In this document: positions 22,897 through 33,966 of the stretch, in pieces
Numbering within the stretch: the stretch's first letter is position 1
How the letters are laid out: every line of letters starts with the position of its first letter
Assembly (NCBI GenBank): GCA_032207245.1
Contig: CM063505.1
Coordinates: 177,400,030-177,464,029, forward strand
Source: Pardosa pseudoannulata
Lineage: Eukaryota; Arthropoda; Arachnida; Araneae; Lycosidae
Reading direction: 5' to 3'
Length of the DNA: 64,000 nt
Notes under the pieces: generated by a model
What the model saw: the letters and a program-made list of their open reading frames with translations, nothing else
Databases searched by the model: none
What the model was told of the DNA's origin: nothing
Translations under genes and position numbers: made by a program

Positions 22897-23688
22897 TGTA
22901 CCGAGGTACTTTCCCATGATGGTCAGCACGTACATGGACAGCTGTGGAAGAAATTCCCACGAAGAATTTAGATGCACCTGTTGACTTCAAGTTTGAGGGA
23001 CCGCTGCGGAGAAGTTATAGATCACATAATGGCACAAGCTTAACGGCCAAGCTCGTACAGAGATATAACCCTGAGTTATGGGGGCAGGGGATAAAATTAA
23101 TATCAGCTTTCATGAAATGGGCTATTTTAATGAGCCCACCTGAACTCCAGGAGGGGGTGCAGATATAGGAAATTTTCACCAAAAAGCGATGAACAAAGAA
23201 GAAAAAGGGGCGTTAAAACCGAGATGAAGAGTTAGGAAAGAGAGTTAAGAAAAAGGAGTCGAAGTTGGGATTCAAGAGTAGCTGGACATCGAAATCCCAA
23301 GCCCTGCATGCCAGCATCGACGTCCCGTGCGTCCGAACGTCCGGACCGACATACCGCATGAGGAAAGCCCCTGCTTATTCCCCTGTACTTTTACTAGACG
23401 TAAAACAGATTTAACATATTCATGACGGTTATTTAGGCCTCAGTTTGCAATTCAATATTTTGATTAAGGAATAACGTATAACTAGACAAAATTGTAATAA
23501 TTATTATGTATTGATGAATATAGAATCTAAATAATTGATGGTTGTGTTATATGGTGAGCAAGTAGTGTATCAATTTGTAAATAGTGTTCAGAATAAATGT
23601 CTTAATCCAAATATAAGGTATTATATTTTTACTGTGTTTCTCCTTTGTAAACGAACACTGGTGTTAGTGTTGTGAGTACATTACAACA
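22897..23688 (+). mobile_element. Solo LTR, family LTR-3, copy 1
   Basis: It begins TGTACCGAGGTACTTTCCC and ends AGTACATTACAACA. GTTAT flanks it on both sides (22892-22896 and 23689-23693), a perfect 5-bp target duplication, so the LTR stands alone after LTR-LTR recombination. AATAAA at 23592-23597 lies near the 3' end as expected. The GC-rich 5' two thirds contain a 74-codon frame (22944-23168) that is a chance ORF within U3. An inverted partner lies at 59879-60674. Confidence 0.9.
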
Positions 23689-23693
23689 GTTAT

Positions 23694-24382
23694 ATTTAAT
23701 TATTTGTAATAGCAAGTAATCAGTTAATCCACAATAATATTTGTGGGATAAACATTATATAATATATAACGCCTCAATTAACTGAAGCAATAATATCCCA
23801 TCCTAACTGTGTGAAACTTGAGAATAGCTGTCTACTAAATGATCTCTATCAGCAGTCATAAAGGAAACCCTACTTTCTGAATACCATTATGAACTAACTG
23901 ATCATAAAACAAAACGCCATAATATCGGTTTTCTATGGCATTCACATCAGTGGAGCATGACAAAAATTATTTTCCTATATACAATCGAAAGGATAGACTT
24001 TCTCTCCTGGGAACATTTTGTAAAGGTAAAATCATTAAAGCCTTATTGAGCCGTGTTAGAGAACATTACATAAATCTACTTGCTCTACTTCTCTAATTAG
24101 TGTCTTGTGCCATTGTTGGAATAATTAACGCTGACCCAGAAATACGACAAAAATATTTGCCATCAAAGATTTATAGATTTATTTGTTTAGCATTCAACCG
24201 CTATTATCTAACATCGTGTTTTGGGATTATTTTTTATCTGTTTCATATGCAAAGTTTTTATTATAAACACCCCAGATGGGGCAAGATGATTGCAGAATAG
24301 CTAAGCATAGCTAGGCATATGTTTGAACTAGAAAATATATGTTTGACTCTCAGCAGTGGCGATTAAGATCACATAAGCACTC
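23694..24382. other. AT-rich interval with a small ORF
   Basis: A 66-codon frame (24100-24300) has no ATG at its start, no recognised domain and ordinary AT-rich codon use; not called as a gene. Confidence 0.45.
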
Positions 24383-24394
24383 CTCATGACTTTT

Positions 24395-24572
24395 GTCGAT
24401 CGATGGCCAAATGGTAGAGCGCTGTTCTTCGGTACCGCAATTCGTAAGTTAGAGTCCCTCTGCTGGCACGGATGTTTGTAGCCATACGGAAACTGCTTTA
24501 AGCAGTAGGTTTCGTTCTCATTAGTCATCGTTAGCAAAACAATAGACCGTAACTCTCCAAACCAAATCAAAT
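24395..24572 (+). repeat. tRNA-derived SINE with 12-bp target duplication
   Basis: The tRNA-like head contains GATGGCCAAATGGTAGAGCG; the B-box is decayed (AGTTAGAGTCC). The body and tail follow as in other copies (GGATGTTTGTAGCC, CTCCAAACCAAATC). CTCATGACTTTT flanks it on both sides (24383-24394 and 24573-24584). Confidence 0.9.
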
Positions 24573-24639
24573 CTCATGACTTTTTTCTCAAAACTGAAAT
24601 ATATTAAGCTATTTCTTTTAATATATTATCACAATTGTT

Positions 24640-24740
24640 TAGAACTGTAGTAGCCAAATGGTGGTCCACGAACCACCAGAGGTCCATGAAAACTTTTTGA
24701 TGGTCCAGAGAAAAACGGTGATTATTCATTATAAGCTGCA
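24640..24740. mobile_element. Probable hAT terminus
   Basis: GTAGCCAAATGGTGGTCCACG and the following GGTCCATGAAAACTTTTTG resemble the 'TGGTGGTCCGCGGACC' style ends common to non-autonomous hAT elements. No matching second terminus or target duplication was identified, so only one end is called. Confidence 0.35.
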
Positions 24741-24961
24741 ACACAACTACTAAAAAGTTTCATTAACATTAAAATTAAAAATGAAAACTAACAGTGTAAC
24801 CCCATAACTAAAGTGACCAGACGTCCCGTTTTGATCTGGACTGTCCCTTTTTACAATTACGAGTTCCGGTGTCCCCGAAATGGACTGTGAGACTCAAAAT
24901 TGTCCCGTATTCAGAAACCTTGCAAAAATTTGAGTCGCAGACGGCCGGCCACCGCCCTGCT

Positions 24962-25056
24962 TTTCTATTGCAATTGAATACATTTTATGTTTGCCTGCTA
25001 CAAATGTTCTAGTAGAAAGAGTATTTTCTATTATGAACAATTGTGGACATCATTTT
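24962..25056 (+). pseudogene. hAT transposase C-terminal fragment
   Basis: A frame reads IEYILCLPATNVLVERVFSI followed by MNNCGH. 'LPATN...ERVFS.MN' is the core of the hAT C-terminal dimerisation domain. Upstream (24815-24960) is repeat-like sequence with CCAGACGTCCCG, probably the same element. Immediately downstream the sequence changes into an inverted LTR-1 fragment, so the hAT sequence is broken there. Confidence 0.65.
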
Positions 25057-25269
25057 AGCTGAATCCTCATTGGTTGGCTGTCCCGATTGAGGCTTCTCCA
25101 GGCAACCCTCCGGGTCATTACCAGCAACCGATCAGGGCGCAACATCTATTCAGCTGAACTGTCACCATCCCAGACATTCTGTCGCCACATTATTGTATCC
25201 GGTCACAAGAAGAGGTTTCATATCAGCTGATTCCGGTCGTTAGTTCTGGACAAAGGGGGGGGGTCTTCA
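25057..25269 (-). mobile_element. LTR-1 copy D, 5' part only, minus strand
   Basis: In reverse, the sequence reads TGTGAAGACCC, CCTTTGTCC, ATTGTGGCGACAG, GTCTGGGATGG, TGAATAG and GGGACAGCCAACCAATGAGG, the same order as the first 230 bp of copies A and C. The rest of the LTR is absent. The left edge abuts the hAT fragment. The G9 run near 25254 is unique to this copy. Confidence 0.65.
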
Positions 25270-26690
25270 CAGGGGAGCCATTGAATTTTCCTTTGTGTGG
25301 TATAATTGAAATAAAATATCTTCCCCGAACCAACTGGCCAAAGTCCAACCACTCTGAGGCAATGGCATTTCCTATTTACAGTCTGGGCAATAAGTCCTCG
25401 AAAAATAATCCCCCACAGTCATCAGTGTCCAGAACTTGTCAGTCAACCCTTGTTATCAAGACTTTGGAGACATTTCGTACACATGGACAAGATAAGAACA
25501 ACAGAACACTTATAAATATAGATTATTTTTAAATTAAAGGGTAGTTTAAACAATTATTTTTCTCTTCGTGCTTAATATTTTTTCCTCATGAATTGAAACA
25601 ATATAATTTCTTCTAAACTAATTCCTAAGGAAAGAAAGATTTTACTGTGTCTAAAAAGGTGCCTCTGAATCAATGTTTCTAAACGAAGCGTGGGAGTATA
25701 TCCGTATAGAATTTGTTCTCTCCTTTTTTCGACATTTTCTTGGCAAAGAATTACGGAAAACATTCTTTTTTTCCTGGGCAGTTTTTAAACCATTAAGCGA
25801 TTTTTTTTAAAATTTTTCAATAATGTTGGATTTTACTGATTCTGAGAAGTAGTAATTTTTATTTTCAAGGTATCTTTATTATTTTCCTAAATGATCTTAA
25901 TTTTTATTACTCTTAAACTTGATAAAAATTATATAAATCCCAGAATAGTTTTAAAAGGAAGAAATAAGGTCGATGTACCGTATTCTTTAGTTTCTACCAA
26001 GTGTTAATACCAAAGAAAAGAAAATACCTCTTTCATTACAATGGTGATATACAACCCCAAAACCTATGCCTGGGTACACCACTGACTCTTAATGTTGACA
26101 TGGGTGTTTGCAGTCGTTTACAATCGACTTAAAGTCTAGAGTGGAATTTCAGTTGGGTGAAAATTGAATGAATATTCGATATTTTTCTTTCAATGAGTTA
26201 TGAAATATAATTAAGAATAAGAAGCAAAAAAGATTTTTTAATTTGTACCATAGTATAATGAATATAATTATGACAATAAGAAATAGAGTTACTACTAATG
26301 ATTTTATGTATTTTTCAAATTAAATTTTTTTCTAGTTTAAAAATATTTGGAATATTTCAAATTCTTTTCTAATTTCATAATTTCTCAGAAATTTATCAAC
26401 CATTGATTTTATAGTACATAAAATAAAAAATAATTAAGATTAATATGTTTCGAAATGTATAATCAATTAGTAAGTATATCAAAGAGTTATTATAGGAAAT
26501 TTGTACAGGAAAAATGCATACTTTCGTCATTTATTTCTCGCAATGCTTTTCGAGAATACTTATAAGAACTAAATTTTATTTTCATATCTAATAGGTAACT
26601 TTTAAATATAAAAAACCACATATGTAAAAGAAGCATGCATGATGCATTTTTAATAAAAGCACTTTTGAAATAGTCAATAATTAATAACTT
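25270..26690. other. AT-rich interval; possible SINE scrap
   Basis: A frame at 25281-25532 has no ATG start and no recognised domain. At about 26084-26150, ATGGGTGTTTGCAGTCG and CGACTTAAAGTCTAG follow the order of the SINE body and may be a very old fragment. Nothing else is supported. Confidence 0.4.
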
Positions 26691-27609
26691 TTAAGGTATC
26701 CGTCTACGTTCGGATAACTTTTTTTTTAAACGTAGAAACTAGTTCATGTTTTTACATTTTTAGGTTTATTTTTTATATTATCATAGAAAATTGCACTTCC
26801 TGGAGAAGTTTTTATAAAACTTGTAGCAAATTAAGAAAATTTAGTGAAAAAAATTGGGTTTTTTCAAAAGGTCTAATTTTTGAATAAATTAATTTCAATA
26901 TTTTTGGAAGCAACAGATTTCTTATACTCTGGACTAGTGAATCACCTAAAATCTTTGCTTAATTTACATTTGGTAAAAAAATTTGGTCCTTCAAAATCAT
27001 ACACATTGAATTTTTAATGAATTTTCTTTATATCTAACTATGAGTGTAACATCTTTAAAAATTATCCAAATTTAAAGCTTTTAGGTCATTCACTAGTAAA
27101 TACTATCAAAAGCATTCACAATAATTCTCAACAAAATATTTTAATAACTTTTTGAGAAATCACATTTCAAGTTTCAACATTTTATTAAAAATACCGTTCT
27201 GAGAAAAACGCATTTAAAGTTCATGAAAGCAAATTTAACTATTAAAAAATTTAAATATATGTTTAAAATTCCCCACACTTTCTTGCTTCAAAACTTTCTA
27301 ATTGCCAAGTTACTAATTATTAAAAATACTAGAAAAATGTTTAAACTCATCTTCATGGAAATTTAAAGTTTTGTCCAAAAAATGCTCTTTAAAAGGCTTT
27401 AAATTAATAACTTTCGGTTCCGAAGTCGGTACTTCCGTTTTGTTTTGACAGCTGTCACTCATGTTTAAACAGCTGTAACTTTTCTTTCAAATGCCTTAGA
27501 GACAAAACAAAAACAGATTTAGAAGCCTAAAAGTTAAAATTTTACAATAGAGAATTAAAAAAAATTATGATTTTTGGCAAAAAATGACGTTCACAATGTA
27601 GACGGTTAA
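26691..27609. mobile_element. Candidate TTAA-flanked DNA element
   Basis: TTAA at 26691-26694 is followed by GGTATCCGTCTACGTTCGG; TTAA at 27606-27609 is preceded by CACAATGTAGACGG. Read inward, both ends contain CCGTCTAC(A/G)TT with a three-base offset on the left. This suits a non-autonomous piggyBac-like or similar element of about 0.9 kb. The interior is AT-rich with no ORF. The offset makes the exact left end uncertain. Confidence 0.45.
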
Positions 27610-28441
27610 AATAATTTGGCAATATATTAACAGTGGTTTTAGTTATTATCATAGTAATTTTATCTAACCAAAATTGAATGTATTTTAAAAATACATTCAT
27701 AACTATAACATGTTGAACCCTGTTTATATAAAGATATTGCTAATAATAATATATTTAATTTTCAAGTAGAATTCATTAAGGAACAAGATGAATTAGTTTT
27801 GAAATTCCACTTTTGTTTAACAGCAAATTTTAATCATAAGTCCTAGAGTAGTGAAATGTTGATCTTTTGTTCTCAATCATTCAGCCGAGATCTAGAAAGT
27901 AACTTAAAATTCCCACATTTAATGTATGCAGAGAAATGATATTTAATATATCTTATGGTTACTAAATTCGTTTTAATGTACAAAAATGCTTTGGTTTTTA
28001 CTTTGAAATCACTGTTATTTAACTGTGTCTTGAATTCTTTGAATGAAGCACATGGTTTATTCTCCAGTTAAAATGTTCAAAACTCTCTCTACATATTAAA
28101 TTATTTCAACTGGAATTTGTAGTAACGAATAAAGCTGCTCTTCTCCAACTAAATAACTTCTGAATTTTATGAGTCATAAATTTTATGAAGGAATTTAAAA
28201 CATTCGAAGCAACTAGTCATTACACTATAACTAAAATTATATAAATACTTTGGTGACGTTAGAAAACCGAGAAAGAAAATTATGAGTTGAAACTATGACA
28301 CCGGCAATATTTAAACTTTGAATTGCCTTGAATATCTGTTTTAAAACGAATTACAATTGTTAGAGAGTTGTTACGTTTTATAAATTCGTAAGTTGCTGTA
28401 CGTCTTATGAAATGATTATTGTAGAATTATATATTATAGTA
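27610..28441. other. AT-rich interval, nothing recognised
   Basis: No ORF or repeat supported. Confidence 0.5.
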
Positions 28442-29530
28442 TCCCCTATATAATGCCGAACGATGGCCGAATGGTAGAGCGCTGCTCTTCGGAACCGGAG
28501 TTCGTGGGTTCGAATCCCACTGCGGGCATGGATGTTTGTAGCCGTTCGGAATCGGCTTTAAGCTGTAGGTCCCGGTCTCATTAGCCTTCGTGTGCAAAAC
28601 AGTAGACCGTAGCGCTCGAAGCCAAACCAAACCCCTATATAATAATAGCCTAAGTTATTTGTACGTCTGTCCTCCAATTTATGAAGCGGTTGGACCTGGA
28701 ATGGATAGAGGCATCCATTCAAAGCAAATAAAGTTTATCTTCTCCTAAACTATCGATACGATTCTAAAATAAATTTGTATAAATATGCTTCATATCACAG
28801 CAAAAAATACTGTCGTCTTTAAAACGTTCGAAATCCAACCCTTCCCTCCTTTTCGAGCGTTTAATGCCATTATTTCAAACCCTATTTTCCCCGGTTAAGA
28901 GCAGGCGATTAAATTTATCCATTTATCACTTAGTAAAGAGGTAAAAATAACAATCTTTTCTAGCATTGTGACGTCATTCCTTGAAACATCTCATTTAATC
29001 ATTTCATATTTTAAACTATTTAAATATCCTCTACATTATTTTCATACGTTTTATCACTGAACTTAGATATTACGTAATTAATTTTCTTTTATATTTGGCT
29101 TAAATAATAGATTAGGTACATACGTGATAGTTTTAAATTTAATCATCGATTATTTTTTGTTGCAATGAAACTTTTACCACCGGTATTAACAATAAATTCT
29201 TTTCATATAAGTCTAGGAGTCTATTTCACGGACTCATAAATATCTAACTTTTAATTTATATATATTTGGAAATTAAGAAGTTTGTTCTTTTGTGTGTTTG
29301 TTTATTATACATAACCACACGATTTGACTAAATGAATTCAATGTGATTCTAAACTGCATTACAGAATCGGGAGACTCTAGAGGAGTATGACGATAAATAA
29401 ATTATTGAGAGTGAACTATATAGTTCTTAGCCAAAAAACAAACCATTTTTTACCTGCCTCATTGGGTACTTAACAGTTTCTGGAATATTAAAAATTTTCT
29501 AATCCCGTCATATGATGGGCTATATGCTAG
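28442..29530 (+). mobile_element. Non-autonomous Helitron carrying a SINE near its 5' tip
   Basis: The 5' end is TCCCCTATATAATAATAGCC once the SINE and one duplicated target copy are removed. The 3' end is CTATATGCTAG, preceded by the hairpin CCCGTCATATGATGGG. The element lies between A (28441) and T (29531), the canonical Helitron AT target. 5'-TC, a 3' hairpin and CTAG define the class. Without the SINE it is about 0.9 kb with no Rep/helicase sequence. A related 5' end is present at 37955-38000. Confidence 0.72.
28455..28631 (+). repeat. Best-preserved tRNA-derived SINE, 12-bp target duplication
   Basis: The head contains an A-box region TGGCCGAATGGTAGAGCGC and an intact B-box GGTTCGAATCC, the RNA polymerase III promoter elements. 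The body has TGGATGTTTGTAGCCGTTCG, GGTCCCGGTCTCATTAGCC and an A-rich tail CCAAACCAAA. CCCCTATATAAT flanks it on both sides (28443-28454 and 28632-28643). This is the reference copy for the family in this window (177 bp). Confidence 0.93.
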
Positions 29531-29657
29531 TTATATATAGTATTGATTATTGTAGTATTACACTTTCATACATGATGAATTGACTTAAAAATATTTACTT
29601 ATCAAAATTGATGAGTTGGTATTAGAATGTGAAAAAGTATAGATAAAAGGAGGTGCA

Positions 29658-30713
29658 TGTAACAATAAGTTACATTCGGTTCAGCTTTATTTTACCTCTT
29701 CCCATGAGTCATCGTCAAAGACATGCCAGAACAGGACCGGTTTGAACTAGAAAGAAACATCGGACTTCTCCCAACCAATAGAAGAGCCGGTTGGTTTAAC
29801 TTTTTCTGACCCCTCCGTTCGGGTATGGACCCCTGTTTTTTTTTCTCCGCGAGGCAATCTGATTTTTTTTTCTTTTTTTGAGGACAAGGTTGCGACTAGA
29901 GGAGATTTGAAGGTGAACGTTGCTGGCAACCGCGGCTTGCGGGTTAGACCTTTTGAGAAAAATCATCGCCATATTGTTTTTTAGGGACGGCGCCGACTCG
30001 AGGGCAGTCTTCGATATCTACAAATGATAAATTGATTAGAGTTGTATTCCTTAGGCATTTATTTAATTGTATAAATTCATTTAAGCCTTTACCGGACAGT
30101 GGTTGCACAGCAAAACCTCTTGTTAAACATTTTTTCTCTAATTTTTGGAAAAATATGAGTGTATTTTCCGATTTTTTTATGTTTTTGATATTTTGAAAAC
30201 TTACAATAGATGATAGTACTGCACTGTATTTATTTTTTCTTTTGAAATATATGTATTTATACTTGCTGTAGCTGGAAAGTTAGTAATTCGATTTTTTCAA
30301 GTAGGTCAACCCCAAAAATATCTATTCAAACAACACTTATAAATTGTGAAACTAGTTATTTATTATGCTTTTTTGAGAGCACTTATTTATTGTTCTGAGA
30401 ATATAATTAAAATTTTAAAAAGTATTATGTTCCCGCTATACAAGGGGATGTGTTTGTCATTACCCCCCCCCCCTCAATCCCTCTTATGGCATCCTCTAAA
30501 GCAAACCCTTCTAAGAATTCTAAAAAAAATTTTAAAACATTTTCCATTTATAAGGCTTATAGATAATATTTATAAACTAATTTCATTAAATTCCAAAGAA
30601 TTTATATAGGTGACCTTTAAAGGGTTAATCAAGACATGTTTGTAAATGTGTTTATTAATGAGTATTAATTTCTACTTTCTCAAGCACTAGGCCAACGTAA
30701 CATTACTTTTACA
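29658..30713 (+). mobile_element. Solo LTR, family LTR-2, copy 1, split by a TTAA element
   Basis: It begins TGTAACAATAAGTTACA and ends CGTAACATTACTTTTACA. GTGCA flanks it on both sides (29653-29657 and 30714-30718), a perfect 5-bp target duplication. Alignment with copy 2 (35331-35821) is continuous through 30080 and resumes at 30629; the gap is the TTAA element at 30081-30628. Without it the LTR is about 512 bp. The ORF at 29747-29929 is antisense and not retained. Confidence 0.9.
30081..30628. mobile_element. piggyBac-like non-autonomous element in LTR-2
   Basis: TTAA stands at both edges (30081-30084 and 30625-30628). Inside them the ends read GCCTTTACCGG and, reversed, CCCTTTAAAGG, close to the CCCTTT start of piggyBac-type termini. 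The related LTR at 35331 has a single TTAA at the same site (CATTTAACC), so the empty site can be read directly. About 540 bp, with a C10 run near 30465 and no transposase; the 87-codon frame at 30346-30609 is a chance ORF. Confidence 0.82.
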
Positions 30714-30779
30714 GTGCATAAAATGGATCAATGTATTTAGTGATATTTTAACGTATATGAAAACATGAAGTCCAATCCC

Positions 30780-30961
30780 ATTAATGTAATCACCTGACAA
30801 TATCTATTATAACCACCTTTTGCAGAGTAGACTGCTGGGAGACGTACATGAACAGAGTCAATTAGGTTCTTATATGTGTTCACTGGGATGTTTGGCCATG
30901 CCTACTCCAGTGCCGTGGTCAGCTGCGCTAGGTCAAGGGGATGAGGATCCATGGTGCGTTG
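30780..30961 (-). pseudogene. Tc1-family transposase C-terminal fragment
   Basis: On the minus strand: QRTMDPHPLDLAQLTTALE, one in-frame stop (TAG), then AWPNIPVNTYKNLIDSVHVR and LPAVYSAKGGYNRY. 'W..IP......LI.S...RL.AV..AKGG...Y' is the conserved C-terminus of Tc1-like transposases. The DDE catalytic core is absent and the stop shows decay. No terminal repeats were found around it. Confidence 0.72.
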
Positions 30962-32483
30962 ATATGTACAGTTATACATCATAGATGACACATTCTATCC
31001 GCGGACTTTATCTTAATCGGATTTGAGATATTGCAAATGGGTTATCATAGGGTTATTTCTGATCAAATTTCTTAAATATTTTTAATGATAAAATAGATTT
31101 GATGTATTGGGTTCAGCATACATTCTGTCGAAGGTATACTTTATCATATTTCAAATTCATATGTTGCAAATGGGTAAATTATCTGGCTAATGTTTTAATG
31201 TTTGGCGTATCTTTTAAGATAACGCTAAAAAATATTTTGTAATATTTGGTAATACTTAATAGGGTACCCCATGGCAAATTTGGCGAAATTATTGGCTATG
31301 TTTACTAAAACACAAAGTTATTCCATCCAATGTATTACTTTTTTTTTCGGCGACTTTAATGAAAGCAGAATGCGGTATTGTAATATATACTTTTACTTAA
31401 TTATATACTTTTATATACTTTTATAGGGAAAATATCTCCCAACCCCCATTTTATCCATAGCCTTTATTCTATTCAGATTTTCAGGTATTGCAAATAGATT
31501 AATATTAGGTTATTTCTTACTAAATTTCTTAAATATTTTTAAAGATGAAAACAGTCAGATATTTCTCGTACTAGAAACATTTCGCAAGCTGAATCGTATT
31601 CGGATTCCGGATGTTCAATGACCCTGTGCTTAAGACGCGTCGCTTTATAAGGAAATCCCTGTACGGGTTTTTACCCAATCCGTACATTACACACGCTTCC
31701 TATCGATGCAGGCGTGGCAAACTTTTCTCGGAGGGGGCTAATCTTTATTTATCATGCGCGTGGTATCCGCTTCCCAATGGAGACGTCTGAAGGATGAATC
31801 TGTCTTCTCCTGAATCGTAAGCAGATGTTTATTTCTCACGCTCTGCCGCTCACCAGTGGTCAACGGGAGAGAGGAGTGACAAATAGCGCAAATCCGAAAA
31901 GTGACACATTTTTCGCTTTGCGACTATTCACTAGCCATATTTTTGCCACATTTGCTACGAATGCATGTTTAAAAGGAAGATGCTCCATGGCATCAACGCC
32001 GGTGCAGTGACAAAATTGACAATATGGTGTCAAATGTAGATATAAGGGAGAGAGATTTCTTGTCCATTTTCTTGCTTCGAAATGTAGAAATATTATTTTA
32101 TGTAGACATCATAATTTACTTTCAGCAGGTTATTTGCACAAAATAGAATTTTTATTTCCTACAGGCTGTTTTGATTCGTCAAACTTCACGATTAAAATAA
32201 TAAGATTTATAGCTTGTGACCACTGTTAAAATACAAAATATACACCAAAAGCCGTTCGTATTTTATGCTAACAATTTATTAACTATTTTTTTCGTGTGAA
32301 ATTTATTTAAATTTTTCAACTTCAGAATAATCCTGTGGTATTAAACTTATTATTTAACTGGAATTTAGAATCTAAAATTATTTTGAAAATAAGTCTGAAT
32401 ATTAATAGGTGACATAAAATGAGCTTTTGAACGTAAAGCATTTGTATCAAGTAATTAAAAGGCACTATAAAAGTTACAGTTAT
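30962..32483. other. AT-rich interval with a local repeat and a possible hAT end
   Basis: A block at about 31019-31095 (ATTTGAGATATTGCAAATGG through CTTAAATATTTTTAATGATAA) recurs in diverged form at about 31476-31555. At 31709, CAGGCGTGGCAAACTTTTC resembles a hAT terminus; the GC-rich 31640-32010 stretch after it contains a chance 61-codon frame (31825-32010). No matching right terminus or target duplication was confirmed. Confidence 0.4.
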
Positions 32484-33044
32484 TTAACACATTATGTTCG
32501 GGTACATTTCGCAGCAGAATTGTACCGGGAGCTGGTATTTTGCGTGCAAATTTAGTTATTCAGTTAAATCTCAATAGATCGAAAATTATTTAGTTTTTCA
32601 ACCCATTTGTTTATATTGAAATATATAAACAAATATATAAATAGAAATATATAAATAACAACCATAAGATTTTTGTAAACAAAAAATATATTTTTTAGTG
32701 GATAAATTTATTATAGTATCGTAAATATGAAAAATCAAATAGAAATAGTAGTATATAGCTTTAATTTTTTCAAATTATGTTATATATAAACATTTTTACA
32801 TCATAAATTATGAAAAGAGCAATCATAACACTAATAATGTAAAAACTAGTTTTTATTTGTCTAAATTTTTCCATAATATATGAAGTAGATAAGAACATTC
32901 GGCTTCGTTTTCCTGTATATACCGTTATTTTTGTACCCAACAACAAACCTTGTTGTTACACTAACCCGTACTAGTACGTGATTCGCGCTCAAATATCAAT
33001 CGTCAGAAAACATACTATTACGTGTCCCGCATACAATGTGTTAA
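32484..33044. mobile_element. TTAA MITE, family TTAACACATTGT, copy 1
   Basis: The left end is TTAACACATTATGTTCGGG and the right end GCATACAATGTGTTAA. The termini are inverted repeats just inside TTAA. The interior matches the reverse complement of the copy at 57019-57564 through GTACATTTCGCAG, TTTAGTTATTCAGTTAAATC, the ATAGATCGAAAATTATTTAG stretch, and the right-hand ACATTCGGCTTCGTTTTCCT block. 561 bp, no ORF. The TTAA target suggests piggyBac-type mobilisation. Confidence 0.82.
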
Positions 33045-33632
33045 AAAGTAGCACTCATATTAAATTAAATTTGAAAGGGAAAAAGAGTCTAACCGAAATA
33101 AAAAAGTTAAGAAAAACATGAAACTTTGTTTAAGACTGCTAGAATGCAGTAAATAGTAGTGCAGCTAGAAAGTCTGACTGGAAGGCCTAGTATCCATAAT
33201 GCACATTTATTAAGATGTGAGATATCCAACTTGAGGGATTAAAATGCTTTTGCACCCAAAGATAGAAAAAAATATTTCATTTAGACACTATCGGTCTTCA
33301 AGTTGTTCTTGGCAGTTGTAGGTTCAACTTATAAAACAGTTGTCTGGAAGTTTTTAGCAAAATGTCGAAAGAAATTGCCCCGAAATGTTAAACTACAAGT
33401 ACCATTACAGTAATTAGTTTTTACTTAGATACACACTTAATAGTTCATTAAAATATATTAAAGTAAAACAATGGATGGCATTATCACTAACACCACAGCC
33501 AAGACTTTAATTGGTCTTCTCCTTTAGATTTGTGAACAAAAAATTAACATAAGTAAGGTATTAACATACGTATATTACTTCAAATAAAGTAATCAGTTAT
33601 TTCCTTTGTAACCGCATGCCTTAACGGTGTTC
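33045..33632. other. AT-rich interval, nothing recognised
   Basis: No ORF or repeat supported. If the minus-strand exon at 33633-33966 is real, this would hold its 3' untranslated region; no clear AATAAA was seen close by on that strand. Confidence 0.4.
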
Positions 33633-33966
33633 CTACATCAAAGACTCTGCTTTGAGAAATGAACATCGCTTATGGGAAGTCAAAGATGTTGTTTCTCGAG
33701 CACCACGATGTCTAGACTTTTGTGTCTTACAGTAGCGAAACAACAGACTGGCACCCAGAATGACAGCCAGAAAGATGATCATCCGAACCACAAGGAAACG
33801 CCGCGGCATTGGATCTTCGCCTACACGAAATTCCAGAGACTCCCTGGTTTGCAGCCGGTGATTGTCTAGCCCAGACCAATTCAGTTGGTTGAAGGTGAGA
33901 TCATAGCCAAAGATGATCCAATGATGAAATTGTGGGTGAGGCCCCCTTCTCTTAGAGGCCCCTCTC
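33633..33966 (-). CDS. Possible terminal exon of a membrane protein
   Basis: On the minus strand a frame runs 111 codons without a stop after a strong acceptor (TCGTCTCTTTTTAG) to a TAG at 33633-33635. It reads FHHWIIFGYDLTFNQLNWSG, then GEDPMPRRF, a hydrophobic stretch VVRMIIFLAVILGASLLF and a short basic Ser/Lys/Arg tail. That is the layout of a one-pass membrane protein C-terminus. I do not recognise the family. The plus strand of the same DNA also has a fairly open frame with one stop, ending beside LTR-like sequence, so a retroelement origin is an alternative. Confidence 0.3.

Noticed and set aside
22944..23168. 74-codon ORF starting at an ATG
   Set aside because: It lies wholly inside the LTR-3 U3 region, and the inverted copy at 60 kb does not preserve the frame.
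28455..28530. tRNA gene suggested by the A-box and B-box
   Set aside because: The same head is followed by the same non-tRNA body in five or more copies with target duplications, and a complete tRNA fold ending was not found. It is the SINE head.
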